A stretch of DNA of 64,000 nucleotides from Arthrobacter cheniae (GTDB taxonomy: Bacteria > Actinomycetota > Actinomycetes > Actinomycetales > Micrococcaceae): the NCBI RefSeq assembly GCF_003602275.1, contig NZ_QZVT01000004.1, forward strand, positions 426,463 through 490,462. The letters run 5' to 3'. The position numbers and the translations under genes were made by a program. Of this stretch, positions 37,243-46,127 are shown piece after piece. Within the stretch, counting starts at the first letter, position 1; the number at the start of each line of letters is the position of its first letter. Below the pieces are notes generated by a model. That model saw only the letters and a list, made by a program, of their open reading frames with translations. It had not been told where the DNA came from and did no database searches.

Positions 37243-38139
37243 TTACTCGACTTTCGGCTGGGCGGGCTTCACGGCGTGACCGCCGAACTGGTTGCGGAGC
37301 GCGGACACCATCTTCATGGACGGTGAGTCCTCCTGGCGCGAGGTGAAACGAGCGAAAAGGGCTGCCGTGATGGCGGGAGCAGGAACCGAATTGGCAATGG
37401 CCTCCTCGACGGTCCATCGACCCTCGCCGGAGTCCTCGACGAAGCCGGCGATCTTCGACAGACCCGGATCCTCCTGCAATGCCTTGACGAGAAGATCCAG
37501 GAGCCAGGACCTGACGACGGTTCCTTTCTGCCAGGCGGCGAAGGTGCCATGGACATCCTTGACGATGTCCTTGGCCTCGAGGAGTTCGTAGCCCTCGGCG
37601 TACGACTGCATCAGCCCGTACTCGATGCCGTTGTGGACCATCTTGGCGTAGTGGCCGGCCCCGACATCGCCCACGTGCACGAAACTCTCTGCCCGATCCC
37701 CGTCAGGGCGAAGGGCATCGAAGATGGGCATCGCGAGTTCGACATCCTCCTGACTGCCACCGGCCATCAGTCCGTAGCCGTTCTCCAGGCCCCAGACACC
37801 ACCGGAGACGCCGCAATCCAGGAACCTGATGCCCTTCTGAGCAAGCAGCGTCGCATGGATTTGGTCATCCGTGAACTTCGAGTTGCCGCCGTCGATGACC
37901 ATGTCACCCGCTGACAGGGCTTCGGACAGGTCCTTGACCACGCCATGGGTGATCTCGCCCGCCGGCACCATGACCCAGACGATTCGGGGAGCGGGGAGTG
38001 CGGCGACCAGTTCCTGGAGGTCCGCTACATCGGTGAGCCCGGGGTTTCGATCGAAGCCGACGACGTCGATACCCTGCCCACGCAATCGCTCCCTCATGTT
38101 GAAGCCCATTTTTCCGAGTCCAATGAGGCCGATGTGCAT
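37243..38139 (-). CDS. gnd: 6-phosphogluconate dehydrogenase, decarboxylating (short GndA/YqeC type)
   Basis: This is a 298-residue oxidoreductase converting 6-phosphogluconate to ribulose 5-phosphate. The Rossmann motif GLIGLGKMG is at residues 4-12, substrate-binding DCGVSGGVWGLENGY near 108-122, and the catalytic Lys in GHYAKMVHNGIEYG. It is the shorter, often NAD-preferring type, about 170 residues less than the E. coli enzyme. Its location between dnaN and recF is a known feature of actinobacterial origins. Confidence 0.93.
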   Translation of the reverse strand: MHIGLIGLGKMGFNMRERLRGQGIDVVGFDRNPGLTDVADLQELVAALPAPRIVWVMVPAGEITHGVVKDLSEALSAGDMVIDGGNSKFTDDQIHATLLAQKGIRFLDCGVSGGVWGLENGYGLMAGGSQEDVELAMPIFDALRPDGDRAESFVHVGDVGAGHYAKMVHNGIEYGLMQSYAEGYELLEAKDIVKDVHGTFAAWQKGTVVRSWLLDLLVKALQEDPGLSKIAGFVEDSGEGRWTVEEAIANSVPAPAITAALFARFTSRQEDSPSMKMVSALRNQFGGHAVKPAQPKVE

Positions 38140-38203
38140 GAGTTTCTCTTTCTGCGAGACGAATCCGACGACGGTCCGGACGACTGGTGAACGTGCCGTA
38201 CGG

Positions 38204-39328
38204 CTACTGGTTCGGCAGCCGCACAGGCATCAGGAGGTACCTGTAGTCTTCCCTGTCCTCACCCGTCGAATCATCCTGAGCCGACATCACTGCAGGCTTG
38301 GGAGGTGAGGTGAAGGAGAAGCGGACGTAGGGGCTGCTGAACGCACCGAGTCCCTCACTCAGGTAGTGGGGGTTGAATGCCACGGTGATGTCATCGCCGT
38401 CAAGGGTGGCTTCAATGACTTCCGATGCCTGCGCATCCTCTCCGGTGCCGGCGTCAAGTGTCACCTGACCCTCGGCGAACGCGAGCCGGACGGGCGTATT
38501 TCTCTCGGCCACGAGCGATACACGGCGAACTGCCTCGACCAGCATGCTCGTCTGGACAGTAGCGTGGATCGGCGTTTTCTCCGGGAACAGGGACCTGATC
38601 TTCGGATAGTCGCCGTCGACGAGGAGTGAGGTGGTGCGGCGCCCCCCGGATTGAAACCCGATGAGCTCCGAGTCCTCGGAGAAAGCGATGTTGAGATCGC
38701 CTGCACCACCCAAAGTTTTTGCGACCTCATTGAGGGTCTTTGCCTTGACCAGTGCGCTGGTCGAGATCCCCGGAGTTGTGGGCTTCCATGAGACTTCGCG
38801 GAGTGCCAGGCGGTAACGATCGGTCGCGAGGAGGGTGATCAGGTCATCCTCGATCTCCATGCGGACCCCGGTGAGGATGGGAAGGGTATCGTCGCGGCTC
38901 GCGGCGATGATCACCTGGGAAACAGCCTGAGAGAAAGCCTCGCCATCGACGACGCCGCTGACGTCCGGCAGCTTCGGCAGTTCCGGATACTCCGCTTCGG
39001 GCATCGTTGCCAGGTTGAAGCGGCTGTTACGACAGGTAAGAGTGACTTTCGAGCCCTCGGTCGAGACCTCGACGGGTGCGGAGGGGAGGCTTCTGCAGAT
39101 GTCCGCCAGGAGCCGGCCCGAGACCAGGATCGTGCCTTCTTCCAAAACGTCGGCAGCGATCTCCAGACGTGCCGAGATCTCGTAGTCGAAACTCGCGAGG
39201 CTCAGGGTGCCGGCCTCGGCTTTGATGAGCAGACCTGCGAGCACGGGCACCGGCGGACGTGGCGAAAGCGAGCGTGCGGTCCAGGAGACAGCCTCTGCCA
39301 ATACATCCCGCTCAACTCTGAATTTCAC
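38204..39328 (-). CDS. dnaN: DNA polymerase III beta sliding clamp
   Basis: This is a 374-residue protein with three clamp domains of about 120 residues. Recognisable segments are MKFRVERDVLAEAVSW, the TDRYRLALREV motif and the C-terminal MPVRLPNQ. The dimeric ring tethers polymerases, including ImuB/DnaE2 encoded in this window. The GTG start follows a moderate AAAGGCGG. The promoter lies within the oriC region upstream. Confidence 0.97.
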   Translation of the reverse strand: MKFRVERDVLAEAVSWTARSLSPRPPVPVLAGLLIKAEAGTLSLASFDYEISARLEIAADVLEEGTILVSGRLLADICRSLPSAPVEVSTEGSKVTLTCRNSRFNLATMPEAEYPELPKLPDVSGVVDGEAFSQAVSQVIIAASRDDTLPILTGVRMEIEDDLITLLATDRYRLALREVSWKPTTPGISTSALVKAKTLNEVAKTLGGAGDLNIAFSEDSELIGFQSGGRRTTSLLVDGDYPKIRSLFPEKTPIHATVQTSMLVEAVRRVSLVAERNTPVRLAFAEGQVTLDAGTGEDAQASEVIEATLDGDDITVAFNPHYLSEGLGAFSSPYVRFSFTSPPKPAVMSAQDDSTGEDREDYRYLLMPVRLPNQ

Positions 39329-39812
39329 GGAGCAGTGCCGCCTTTCGCCAGATCAAAAAAACAGCCACCAGCGAGATGCCGGCGGGCAATGGGGTCGAAC
39401 GTCGTCCACGGAGTGCCCGGGCACGGGGAACTACAACCCTACTGGGTGAAAGCTTAGCCCGATAGCAGGCGATCCCAGGAGGGTCCGGAGCCCGGGGGCG
39501 AGGTGTGATCGGTACGTGGAATGTTATTTGAAGAACTTTTGAAGTTTAAGGTTCGTAGTGTTAATAACTGCTGTGGATTCTGTGGATAAGTGCTCTCCTC
39601 CGGGAGCTGATGCCGATCTGCCCTGTGGACAAGGTGTGGGTCCACACGACTGCCTGCAGTGGGCGCCTGTGGGCGGAATCCTTGTAGTTCTGCGGATCCA
39701 CAGGGAGACAGGGAGTTGTCCTCAGGATGACAGCGGTTGATCCCCTAGTTATCCACAGCCGTATCCACACCTGTTAATTACAGTCGTGGCTGACGAGCCC
39801 GGTCAGGAACGG
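39329..39812. other. oriC: Chromosomal replication origin oriC (dnaA-dnaN intergenic)
   Basis: This is a 484-bp gene-free region between dnaN and dnaA. Perfect DnaA boxes are at 39581-39589 (-) and 39749-39757 (+). One-mismatch boxes are at 39624-39632 (TTGTCCACA, -) and 39761-39769 (GTATCCACA, +). Weaker ones are at 39572-39580, 39694-39702 and 39716-39724. The A+T-rich stretch at about 39512-39570 is the best candidate unwinding element. A palindrome GTGTGGGTCCACAC lies at about 39634-39647. Boxes occur in both orientations, as in other actinobacterial origins. Confidence 0.93.
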
Positions 39813-41228
39813 TCAGGCCTCACGCTGCTTGTGCTTGATCCTGTTCGTCAGCTCCGTGACCTGATTGAAGATCGCGCGTCGTTCCGCCATCAGCTCGCGG
39901 ATCTTGCGGTCAGCGTGGATGACGGTGGTGTGGTCTCGCCCACCGAGCTCCGCCCCGATCTTCGGCAGCGACATATCAGTTAGTTCCCTGCACAGGTACA
40001 TGGCGATCTGCCTCGCGGTGACGAGGGTCCTCGTCCGCGACTTGCTGCACAGTTCCTCCATGCTGATCTGGAAGTAGTCCGCAGTCTGCGCCATGATCAC
40101 CGCCGACGTTATTTCGCGTGCACCGTCGTCGGAAATCAGGTCCTTCAGGACCACCTCCGCCAGGTTGACGTCCACCTGCTGGCGGTTCAAGCTGGCGAAC
40201 GCCGTCACCCGGATGAGGGCCCCCTCCAGCTCACGAATGTTCGTGGCGATCTTGGAGGCGATGTATTCGAGGACGTCATCGGGTGCACTGAGGCTGTCGC
40301 TGATCGCCTTCTTGCGGAGGATCGCGATGCGCGTCTCGAGTTCGGGTGGCTGGATGTCGGTCAGGAGGCCCCACTCAAAACGAGATCGCATGCGCTCCTC
40401 GAATCCGATGAGCTGCTTGGGTGGCAGATCGGAGGTGATGACGACCTGCTTGTTGTGGTTGTGAAGTGCGTTGAATGTGTGGAAGAACTCCTCCATGGTC
40501 CGGTCCTTGCCGGACAGGAACTGGATGTCGTCGATCAGCAGGATGTCCACGTTGCGGTAGGTCTGCTTGAAGCTCGAACCCTCGTCGTCGCGGATGGAGT
40601 TGATGAAGTCGTTGGTGAACTCCTCGGAGTTCACGTACCTGACGCGGATGCCGGTGTACAGGTGGCGGGCGTAATGGCCGATGGCATGCAACAGGTGGGT
40701 CTTGCCGAGCCCCGAGTCCCCATAGATGAAAAGGGGGTTGTAAGCCTTTGCCGGAGCCTCGGCGACAGCTACGGCAGCGGCATGCGCGAAGCGGTTCGAC
40801 GAGCCGATGACGAACGTATCGAAAATGTACTTGGGGTTGAGACGCCCGAACTCGTGGGAGTTGCTGGGCGGGGTCGGAGACGGTTTTGCATCACCCTTCG
40901 GCTCGGGAAAGCTCTGCTCGACAGGTTCCTGGTCGGGAACCTCTTCCACCGCGGGAGTCAGCTCGGGATCGATGACGAAAGCACACTGGATGTCCTCCCG
41001 GAAGACGTCACGGAGGGCGTCGTCGAGGGCTCCTTTGAGTTGTGTCTGCAGGACTTCCCGAGTCAGTTCATTCGGAACGGCGATCAGCATGGTCGATCCG
41101 ATGAGTCCCTGTGCCTGCGCAAGGACCATGAAACCGCGTTGCCGCGGCGTCACGCGATCGTCCTGTTCGAGGGTCCGGATGACTTTACGCCAGGAACTCC
41201 CGACGTCATTTACCTCATCAGTACCCAC
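39813..41228 (-). CDS. dnaA: Chromosomal replication initiator DnaA
   Basis: This is a 471-residue initiator with four domains: N-terminal oligomerisation, a Pro/Glu-rich linker, an AAA+ ATPase and a C-terminal DNA-binding domain. The ATPase has Walker [10 protein letters not shown] near 170-178 and Walker [10 protein letters not shown]. The C-terminal domain carries the signature [14 protein letters not shown] at 41228 follows AAGAGGGG by seven bases; an in-frame GTG at 41258 has no SD and is rejected. DnaA-box-like sequences in its upstream region imply autoregulation. Confidence 0.96.
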   Translation of the reverse strand: MGTDEVNDVGSSWRKVIRTLEQDDRVTPRQRGFMVLAQAQGLIGSTMLIAVPNELTREVLQTQLKGALDDALRDVFREDIQCAFVIDPELTPAVEEVPDQEPVEQSFPEPKGDAKPSPTPPSNSHEFGRLNPKYIFDTFVIGSSNRFAHAAAVAVAEAPAKAYNPLFIYGDSGLGKTHLLHAIGHYARHLYTGIRVRYVNSEEFTNDFINSIRDDEGSSFKQTYRNVDILLIDDIQFLSGKDRTMEEFFHTFNALHNHNKQVVITSDLPPKQLIGFEERMRSRFEWGLLTDIQPPELETRIAILRKKAISDSLSAPDDVLEYIASKIATNIRELEGALIRVTAFASLNRQQVDVNLAEVVLKDLISDDGAREITSAVIMAQTADYFQISMEELCSKSRTRTLVTARQIAMYLCRELTDMSLPKIGAELGGRDHTTVIHADRKIRELMAERRAIFNQVTELTNRIKHKQREA

Positions 41229-41693
41229 GAAAAAACCCCTCTTGGCTGTGCTGTCCACGCTCGAAAAGGTCCGTCATCCACAGAGTTGTACACATGTCGT
41301 GGATAAACGGACCAGAGCCAAGACTAAGGGATCAAAAGTGCAGAAGATAGCGGACTGGAGCGGCTGCGGGGGTGGTGAGGAGGGGCTCACCCGGTGCTCC
41401 TGACGATGCGTGTAGTGTGGTTCGAGCGCTAGTTGTCCACAGGCTGTAGATGAAACCAGCCCACAGCCCGACGACGGCGAGTTTGACGCCCAACAGCCGC
41501 GTCCCCTAACGTGATGTAGTCCAACATGTCTGCATTTCGCATGCCATCACAGGTGTTCCCGGGTACTAAGAGGCCTCGGGATGTGACAGCTCCTCCAGCG
41601 AATGTCGGATGTACACCTTCATCGCGTCAGTCTGTTCTTCCCCCTTGTTGTAATGGGCCGGACGCATCTCAAGATCGTTCTGGAGTAATCACA
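41229..41693. promoter_or_regulatory. Divergent dnaA/rpmH promoter region with DnaA boxes
   Basis: DnaA-box-like sites lie at 41274-41282 (TCATCCACA, +), 41298-41306 (TTATCCACG, -) and 41433-41441 (TTGTCCACA, +), consistent with DnaA autoregulation. For rpmH, TTGACG (41483-41488) and TAACGT (41507-41512) with 18-bp spacing form a plausible promoter about 180 bp upstream. A GGTGAG/CTCACC hairpin is at 41374-41391. No gene is seen. Confidence 0.55.
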
Positions 41694-41831
41694 GTGAGCA
41701 AGCGGACTTTTCAGCCGAATAACCGCCGTCGTGCCAAGAAGCACGGTTTCCGTCTTCGCATGCGCACCCGCGCTGGTCGTGCCATCCTGTCGGCGCGCCG
41801 TGGCAAGGGCCGTACCGAACTCTCGGCATAA
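41694..41831 (+). CDS. rpmH: Ribosomal protein bL34
   Basis: This is a 45-residue, very basic protein that begins [20 protein letters not shown] and ends GRTELSA, with the invariant L34 core. It is a large-subunit rRNA-binding protein. A GTG start with GGAG 8-9 bases upstream (41682-41685) fits. It heads the rightward rpmH-rnpA-yidD-yidC-jag-rsmG cluster. Confidence 0.98.
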   Translation: MSKRTFQPNNRRRAKKHGFRLRMRTRAGRAILSARRGKGRTELSA

Positions 41832-41913
41832 GCGGTTCCTCCCTCGCCATGCAACCCTCGGGTGATCGCAACGGCACAGGGTCTCCTCCTTCAGCAAGGA
41901 GCAGGAGGTCCAC

Positions 41914-42294
41914 GTGCTTCCAGTGATCCACCGAGTGCGAACGGCAGCGGATTTTGCACGTACCGTACGTTCCGGTGCCCGCTCAGGGCGCCGGAACGTC
42001 GTGTTATACGGCTTCAGGACGTCGGAGTCCTCGCCCTCGAGAGTCGGCTTCATCGTCGGTAAGAACGTGGGGAACGCCGTCACGCGCAATGTCGTTAAAC
42101 GAAGGCTGCGCCATGCTTCGGCGGAGTGGGTCACCCTGCACCCTTCTGGGTTCGACGTCGTTGTCCGCGCACTTCCGGCGGCAGCAGAGGCTGACTGGGG
42201 CACTCTGCAGGATGACTTCACAGCCTGCTCGACCGCGGTGGCCCGCAAGCTGGAGCGCCGGGAGAAGTCGGAGAAGGAAGGCGGAGTATCGTGA
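41914..42294 (+). CDS. rnpA: Ribonuclease P protein component
   Basis: This is a 126-residue basic protein. The RNase P signature [11 protein letters not shown] is in the middle, with an N-terminal [16 protein letters not shown] segment and [14 protein letters not shown] preceding it. It assists the RNA subunit in maturing tRNA 5' ends. The GTG start follows GGAGG by five bases. It overlaps yidD by four bases (GTGA). Confidence 0.96.
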   Translation: MLPVIHRVRTAADFARTVRSGARSGRRNVVLYGFRTSESSPSRVGFIVGKNVGNAVTRNVVKRRLRHASAEWVTLHPSGFDVVVRALPAAAEADWGTLQDDFTACSTAVARKLERREKSEKEGGVS

Positions 42295-42641
42295 GCAGAG
42301 TCGCCGTCAGTGTGTTGGCCTTCCTCATCGGCTTGCCCCGCCTGGCTGCGATCGCTGTGCTGATCGCGTACCGGAAGGTCGTCTCTCCGCTGTATGGACA
42401 GGTGTGCCGTTTCTACCCGAGCTGTTCGGCGTACGCACTCGAGGCGGTCACCGTACACGGTTTCGTGAAGGGAAGCTGGCTTGCCTCCCGACGGGTGGCC
42501 CGCTGCCACCCCTGGAACGACGGCGGCGTTGACCACGTGCCCGAAGGTTCCAGGATCTTCCCGCCAGGGAAGATCCCCCCGATTGTTGTGTTGAACCACC
42601 CGGTGATCCCGGTCGATGACGAAAGCCGCCCCGCGGCTTGA
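42291..42641 (+). CDS. yidD: Membrane protein insertion efficiency factor YidD
   Basis: This is a 116-residue protein with an N-terminal hydrophobic/amphipathic helix and the YidD core [22 protein letters not shown], ending with [15 protein letters not shown]. It is peripheral at the inner face of the membrane and aids YidC-dependent insertion. The C-terminal 30 residues extend beyond the minimal domain. It is coupled to rnpA and lies 14 bp before yidC. Confidence 0.94.
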   Translation: MSRVAVSVLAFLIGLPRLAAIAVLIAYRKVVSPLYGQVCRFYPSCSAYALEAVTVHGFVKGSWLASRRVARCHPWNDGGVDHVPEGSRIFPPGKIPPIVVLNHPVIPVDDESRPAA

Positions 42642-42655
42642 GGAGCTAACAGATT

Positions 42656-43618
42656 ATGGGTTTTTTTGAGACGATCCTGGCGCCGTTCAGGTGGCTCGTG
42701 TCGTGGATCATGTTCATGTTCCACGAGGGCTTCTCGTTCCTCGGAATGGACCCCGCATCCGGGTGGACCTGGGTGCTGTCGATCGTCGGGCTCGTCGTCG
42801 TCATCCGTGCCGCCCTGATCCCGGTCTTCGTCAAGCAGATCAAGGCCCAGCGGGGCATGCAGGCGCTGCAGCCCGATCTTCGCAAGCTGCAACAGAAGTA
42901 CAAGGGCAAGACGGACCAGCTCTCGCGCCAGGCGATGACGCAGGAACAGATGGCGCTGTACAAGAAGCACGGGACCAACCCGTTCGCTGCCTGTCTGCCC
43001 ATCATCATCCAGATGCCTTTCTTCTTCGCACTCTTCACTGTGCTCAACGGCATCTCCCGTGCGAGCGAAGAGGGTGAGACGATCGGAGCCCTGTCGGCGG
43101 AATCGGTCCGGCAGTTCGACAACGCCACGATCGTCGGTGCCCCCCTCTCCTCGACGTTCCTCGGCAGCTTCGGTGCCGACGGGAACCTCAGCGTGATCCT
43201 CCTGTCCGTCGTCATGATCATCGCCATGACGGCGTCGCAGTTCATCACGCAGAAGCAGATCATGGCGAAGAACATGTCCGAAGAGGCGATGCAGAGCCCC
43301 TTCATGCGTCAGCAGAAGATCATGCTCTACATCCTCCCGCTGGTCTTCGGCATCGGTGGCATCAACTTCCCCATCGGCGTCCTGGTCTACTGGACCACCA
43401 CGAACATCTGGACCATGGTGCAACAGTTCTACGTGATCCGGAGGATGCCGACGCCTGGTTCTCCCGCGGCGAAGGCGCTCGCGGAGCGCCGTGCCAAGAA
43501 GGGCCTGCCCATGGTTCCGCTGCTCGGTGAGCGTAAGACCGAGCCGGCCATCGAAGCCGTTCCTGAGGCCCGTGTGCAGCGCGTTCAGCCCCAGCGTAAG
43601 AAGAGGAAGAAGCGATGA
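42656..43618 (+). CDS. yidC: Membrane protein insertase YidC
   Basis: This is a 320-residue Oxa1/YidC-family insertase with five membrane helices. The conserved Arg sits in helix 1 (VVVIRAALIPVF), a coiled cytosolic hairpin lies near 60-100, and IIIQMPFFFALF and FPIGVLVYWTTTNIW mark later helices. A basic cytosolic tail (QPQRKKRKKR) contacts ribosomes. It inserts membrane proteins with or without SecYEG. The stop overlaps the jag start (ATGA). Confidence 0.96.
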   Translation: MGFFETILAPFRWLVSWIMFMFHEGFSFLGMDPASGWTWVLSIVGLVVVIRAALIPVFVKQIKAQRGMQALQPDLRKLQQKYKGKTDQLSRQAMTQEQMALYKKHGTNPFAACLPIIIQMPFFFALFTVLNGISRASEEGETIGALSAESVRQFDNATIVGAPLSSTFLGSFGADGNLSVILLSVVMIIAMTASQFITQKQIMAKNMSEEAMQSPFMRQQKIMLYILPLVFGIGGINFPIGVLVYWTTTNIWTMVQQFYVIRRMPTPGSPAAKALAERRAKKGLPMVPLLGERKTEPAIEAVPEARVQRVQPQRKKRKKR

Positions 43619-44175
43619 CCGTGGACAATGAAGAGCAGACGCCAGAGCTCGGCGAGGCAGAGTCCCCGGAGGAGGCCGGTGCATCGGATGGGACCAAGTC
43701 CTCGCGCCTCGATGAAGAGGGCGATGTGGCAGCGGACTACCTGGAGGAGCTGCTGGACATCGCCGACATCGATGGAGACATCGACATCGAGGTGCGGAGC
43801 GGTCGAACCTACATCTCAATCGTCTCCGAAGGAACTGAAGATACCGGATTGGGTGCACTTGTCGGAGCCGACGGCGAGGTGCTCGAGGCGCTGCAGGAGC
43901 TCACGCGGCTGAGCGTGTTGACCGCGACCGACGCGCGATCGCGTCTCGTGCTGGACGTCGACGGCTACCGGGACCGCCGCGGCCGTGAACTGACGAAGAT
44001 TGCGCGGGAAGCCGTTGACAAGGTCAAGGAGAGCAGCCAGGACCTGGCGCTGGCCCCGATGTCAGCGTACGAGCGCAAGATCGTTCACGACGTCGTCGCA
44101 GACCTCGGTCTGGTCAGTGAGTCCGAGGGCGAGGGCCAGGCACGACACATCGTCGTATCGCCCAGTGATGACTGA
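43615..44175 (+). CDS. jag: Jag/KhpB family RNA-binding protein (KH and R3H domains)
   Basis: This is a 186-residue protein. An acidic N terminus (about 1-45) is followed by a KH domain (about 45-115, with GADGEVLEALQELTRL) and a C-terminal R3H domain (about 120-180). In other Gram-positives KhpB/Jag binds mRNA, affects cell elongation and is phosphorylated by PASTA kinases, which are also encoded in this window. It overlaps yidC at its start and rsmG at its end. Confidence 0.92.
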   Translation: MTVDNEEQTPELGEAESPEEAGASDGTKSSRLDEEGDVAADYLEELLDIADIDGDIDIEVRSGRTYISIVSEGTEDTGLGALVGADGEVLEALQELTRLSVLTATDARSRLVLDVDGYRDRRGRELTKIAREAVDKVKESSQDLALAPMSAYERKIVHDVVADLGLVSESEGEGQARHIVVSPSDD

Positions 44176-44839
44176 GGTCGCCGGCCAGCCTTCAGGTGCC
44201 GCTCCCGAGCCGAGTCCGGCGGAGCTGGCCGCCGCCCGATCTGTATTCGGACAGCATGTGGACTCCGCTCGCGCTTTCGTCGGGCACCTGTCCTCCTCCG
44301 GCATCGAACGTGGGCTTCTCGGTCCGCGGGAAGTCCCCAGGCTGTGGGGACGGCATGTGCTGAACTGCGCCGTGGTTGCCGATCTGATGAGTAGCGATTC
44401 CACCGTTGTAGACGTAGGTAGTGGCGCAGGGCTTCCTGGCCTGGCCATTGCCATTGCCAGGCCAGACCTCCACCTCCATCTCGTCGAACCGCTCGAGCGG
44501 CGCGTCACGTGGCTCGCCGAGGTCATCGAGGACCTGTCCCTGACCAACGTGACGGTGCACAGAGCCCGCGCCGAGCAGGTGATCGGGGATATCGCCGGTG
44601 ACTATGTAACTGCCCGGGCAGTATCTGCACTCACCACGCTCGCCGGATGGACGATTCCCCTGTCGAAGCCGGGTGGAGCGGTGCTGGCCATCAAGGGGCA
44701 AAGTGCTGCAGAAGAGATTGAAAAGGCCAGGAAGGTGATCCGCAAATTGGGCGGGGGAACTCCGGAGATCGTCACGGTCGGCACGGACGTCCTCGAAGAG
44801 CCGACCACCGTCGTCCGGATACCGGTTCGTCCAGCCTGA
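44168..44839 (+). CDS. rsmG: 16S rRNA (guanine-N7) methyltransferase RsmG
   Basis: This is a 223-residue SAM-dependent methyltransferase that modifies G527 of 16S rRNA. The N-terminal helices include LWGRHVLNCAVV, a substrate-side motif. The SAM-binding loop is VVDVGSGAGLPGL, followed by LHLVEPLERRVTWL and ARAVSALTTL. The ATG lies inside the jag gene (8-base overlap). It is the last gene of the rpmH cluster, about 120 bp before parA. Confidence 0.95.
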   Translation: MTEVAGQPSGAAPEPSPAELAAARSVFGQHVDSARAFVGHLSSSGIERGLLGPREVPRLWGRHVLNCAVVADLMSSDSTVVDVGSGAGLPGLAIAIARPDLHLHLVEPLERRVTWLAEVIEDLSLTNVTVHRARAEQVIGDIAGDYVTARAVSALTTLAGWTIPLSKPGGAVLAIKGQSAAEEIEKARKVIRKLGGGTPEIVTVGTDVLEEPTTVVRIPVRPA

Positions 44840-44961
44840 CCGGACCCCGCGTGGTCCACGAAGTGCTGGTCCCGAAGAGCCGTGATCTTCCGGCTACCCT
44901 TGTAGATAACGACGTCTGGCATGTGAGAGTGAGCTACTGAGTGACCATCAAGGACGCCCCC

Positions 44962-46050
44962 ATGAAAAAGCCCGAGCCCCGGCTGCTGACAGGGTCCTCA
45001 CTCGCGATGGGCCTACGGGAAATACAAACCGGAGTGTTTGGTGATCCGGCGAACACCGGAGTAGTTTCACGTGAAACCAGCGTCCCGCTGCCCGCGGCGA
45101 CTGAAGCTCCGGCGGCGACTGAAGCTCCGGCGGCAAAGAAGCCGGGAAAGGGCAAAAACGTGTTGGAAACGATGGACGATTCTTCCCCGCTCGGACGGGA
45201 ACTAGCGAGCGAGGCCAAGCGTCGCGAGAAGCTCTCGGGCAAGGAGCTGCCAAAACCGAGCAGCACTCGTATCATGACCATCAGCAACCAGAAGGGCGGA
45301 GTCGGCAAGACGACGACGACGGTGAACATCGCCGCCGCTCTGGCCACAGCTGGTCTCCAGGTTCTTGTCATAGACATCGATCCGCAAGGTAACGCCTCTA
45401 CAGCCCTGAACATCGATCACCACGCGGATGTCGATTCGATTTACGACGTCCTGATCGATGATGTTCCTTTGGGCGATGTCGTTGCACGTTGCCCGGATGT
45501 GCCGAACCTGATCTGTGCACCGGCTACGATCCACCTCGCCGGCGCGGAGATCGAACTCGTATCCCTCGTTGCAAGGGAGCAGCGGCTGCGAAGGGCCATC
45601 GATGTCTACGCGCGGGAACGGGAATCGAAGGGGGAACCTCGGCTCGACTTCGTCTTCATCGATTGTCCGCCAAGCCTGGGGCTTCTGACGGTCAACGCCT
45701 TCGTTGCGGCGCAGGAAGTGTTGATTCCGATCCAGTGCGAATACTACGCACTCGAGGGATTGAGCCAGCTGCTCAAGAACATCGAGATGATTCAGAAGCA
45801 TCTGAACGCGGATCTCGTTGTATCGACGATTCTCCTGACCATGTACGACGGCCGCACCAATCTCGCAGCCCAGGTCGCCGCAGAGGTGCGCGAACACTTC
45901 CCTCAGCAGGTCTTGAAAGCTGTTGTACCGCGGTCGGTTCGGATCTCCGAAGCCCCTAGTTACCAGCAGACCGTCATGACCTATGACCCCTCGTCGAGCG
46001 GCGCGCTCTCCTACCAGGAAGCGGCAGCGGAGATTGCCTCCCGCTCTTAG
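44962..46050 (+). CDS. parA: Chromosome partitioning ATPase ParA
   Basis: This is a 362-residue ParA/MinD-type ATPase that drives segregation of ParB-parS complexes. The deviant Walker A KGGVGKTTTT starts near residue 111, then Walker A' DIDPQGNAS and Walker B FVFIDCPPSLG. About 100 N-terminal residues are an extension rich in Ala/Pro/Lys; DNA encoding its VSRET segment is itself a parS site. The ATG at 44962 follows AAGGA by seven bases. An upstream in-frame GTG at 44941 has a poor ribosome site but cannot be excluded. parB follows 77 bp downstream. Confidence 0.95.
   Translation: MKKPEPRLLTGSSLAMGLREIQTGVFGDPANTGVVSRETSVPLPAATEAPAATEAPAAKKPGKGKNVLETMDDSSPLGRELASEAKRREKLSGKELPKPSSTRIMTISNQKGGVGKTTTTVNIAAALATAGLQVLVIDIDPQGNASTALNIDHHADVDSIYDVLIDDVPLGDVVARCPDVPNLICAPATIHLAGAEIELVSLVAREQRLRRAIDVYARERESKGEPRLDFVFIDCPPSLGLLTVNAFVAAQEVLIPIQCEYYALEGLSQLLKNIEMIQKHLNADLVVSTILLTMYDGRTNLAAQVAAEVREHFPQQVLKAVVPRSVRISEAPSYQQTVMTYDPSSSGALSYQEAAAEIASRS
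45064..45077. other. parS: parS site inside parA
   Basis: GTTTCACGTGAAAC is the perfect 14-bp ParB-binding palindrome. It lies in frame in the parA N-terminal extension and encodes VSRET. Confidence 0.93.
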
Positions 46051-46127
46051 CAGTGTTGAATACCGGTTCCTCGTGAGCCGACGAAGTGTAGCTGTGGATG
46101 AAGTCTCCACACCTTGGAAGGAATGAC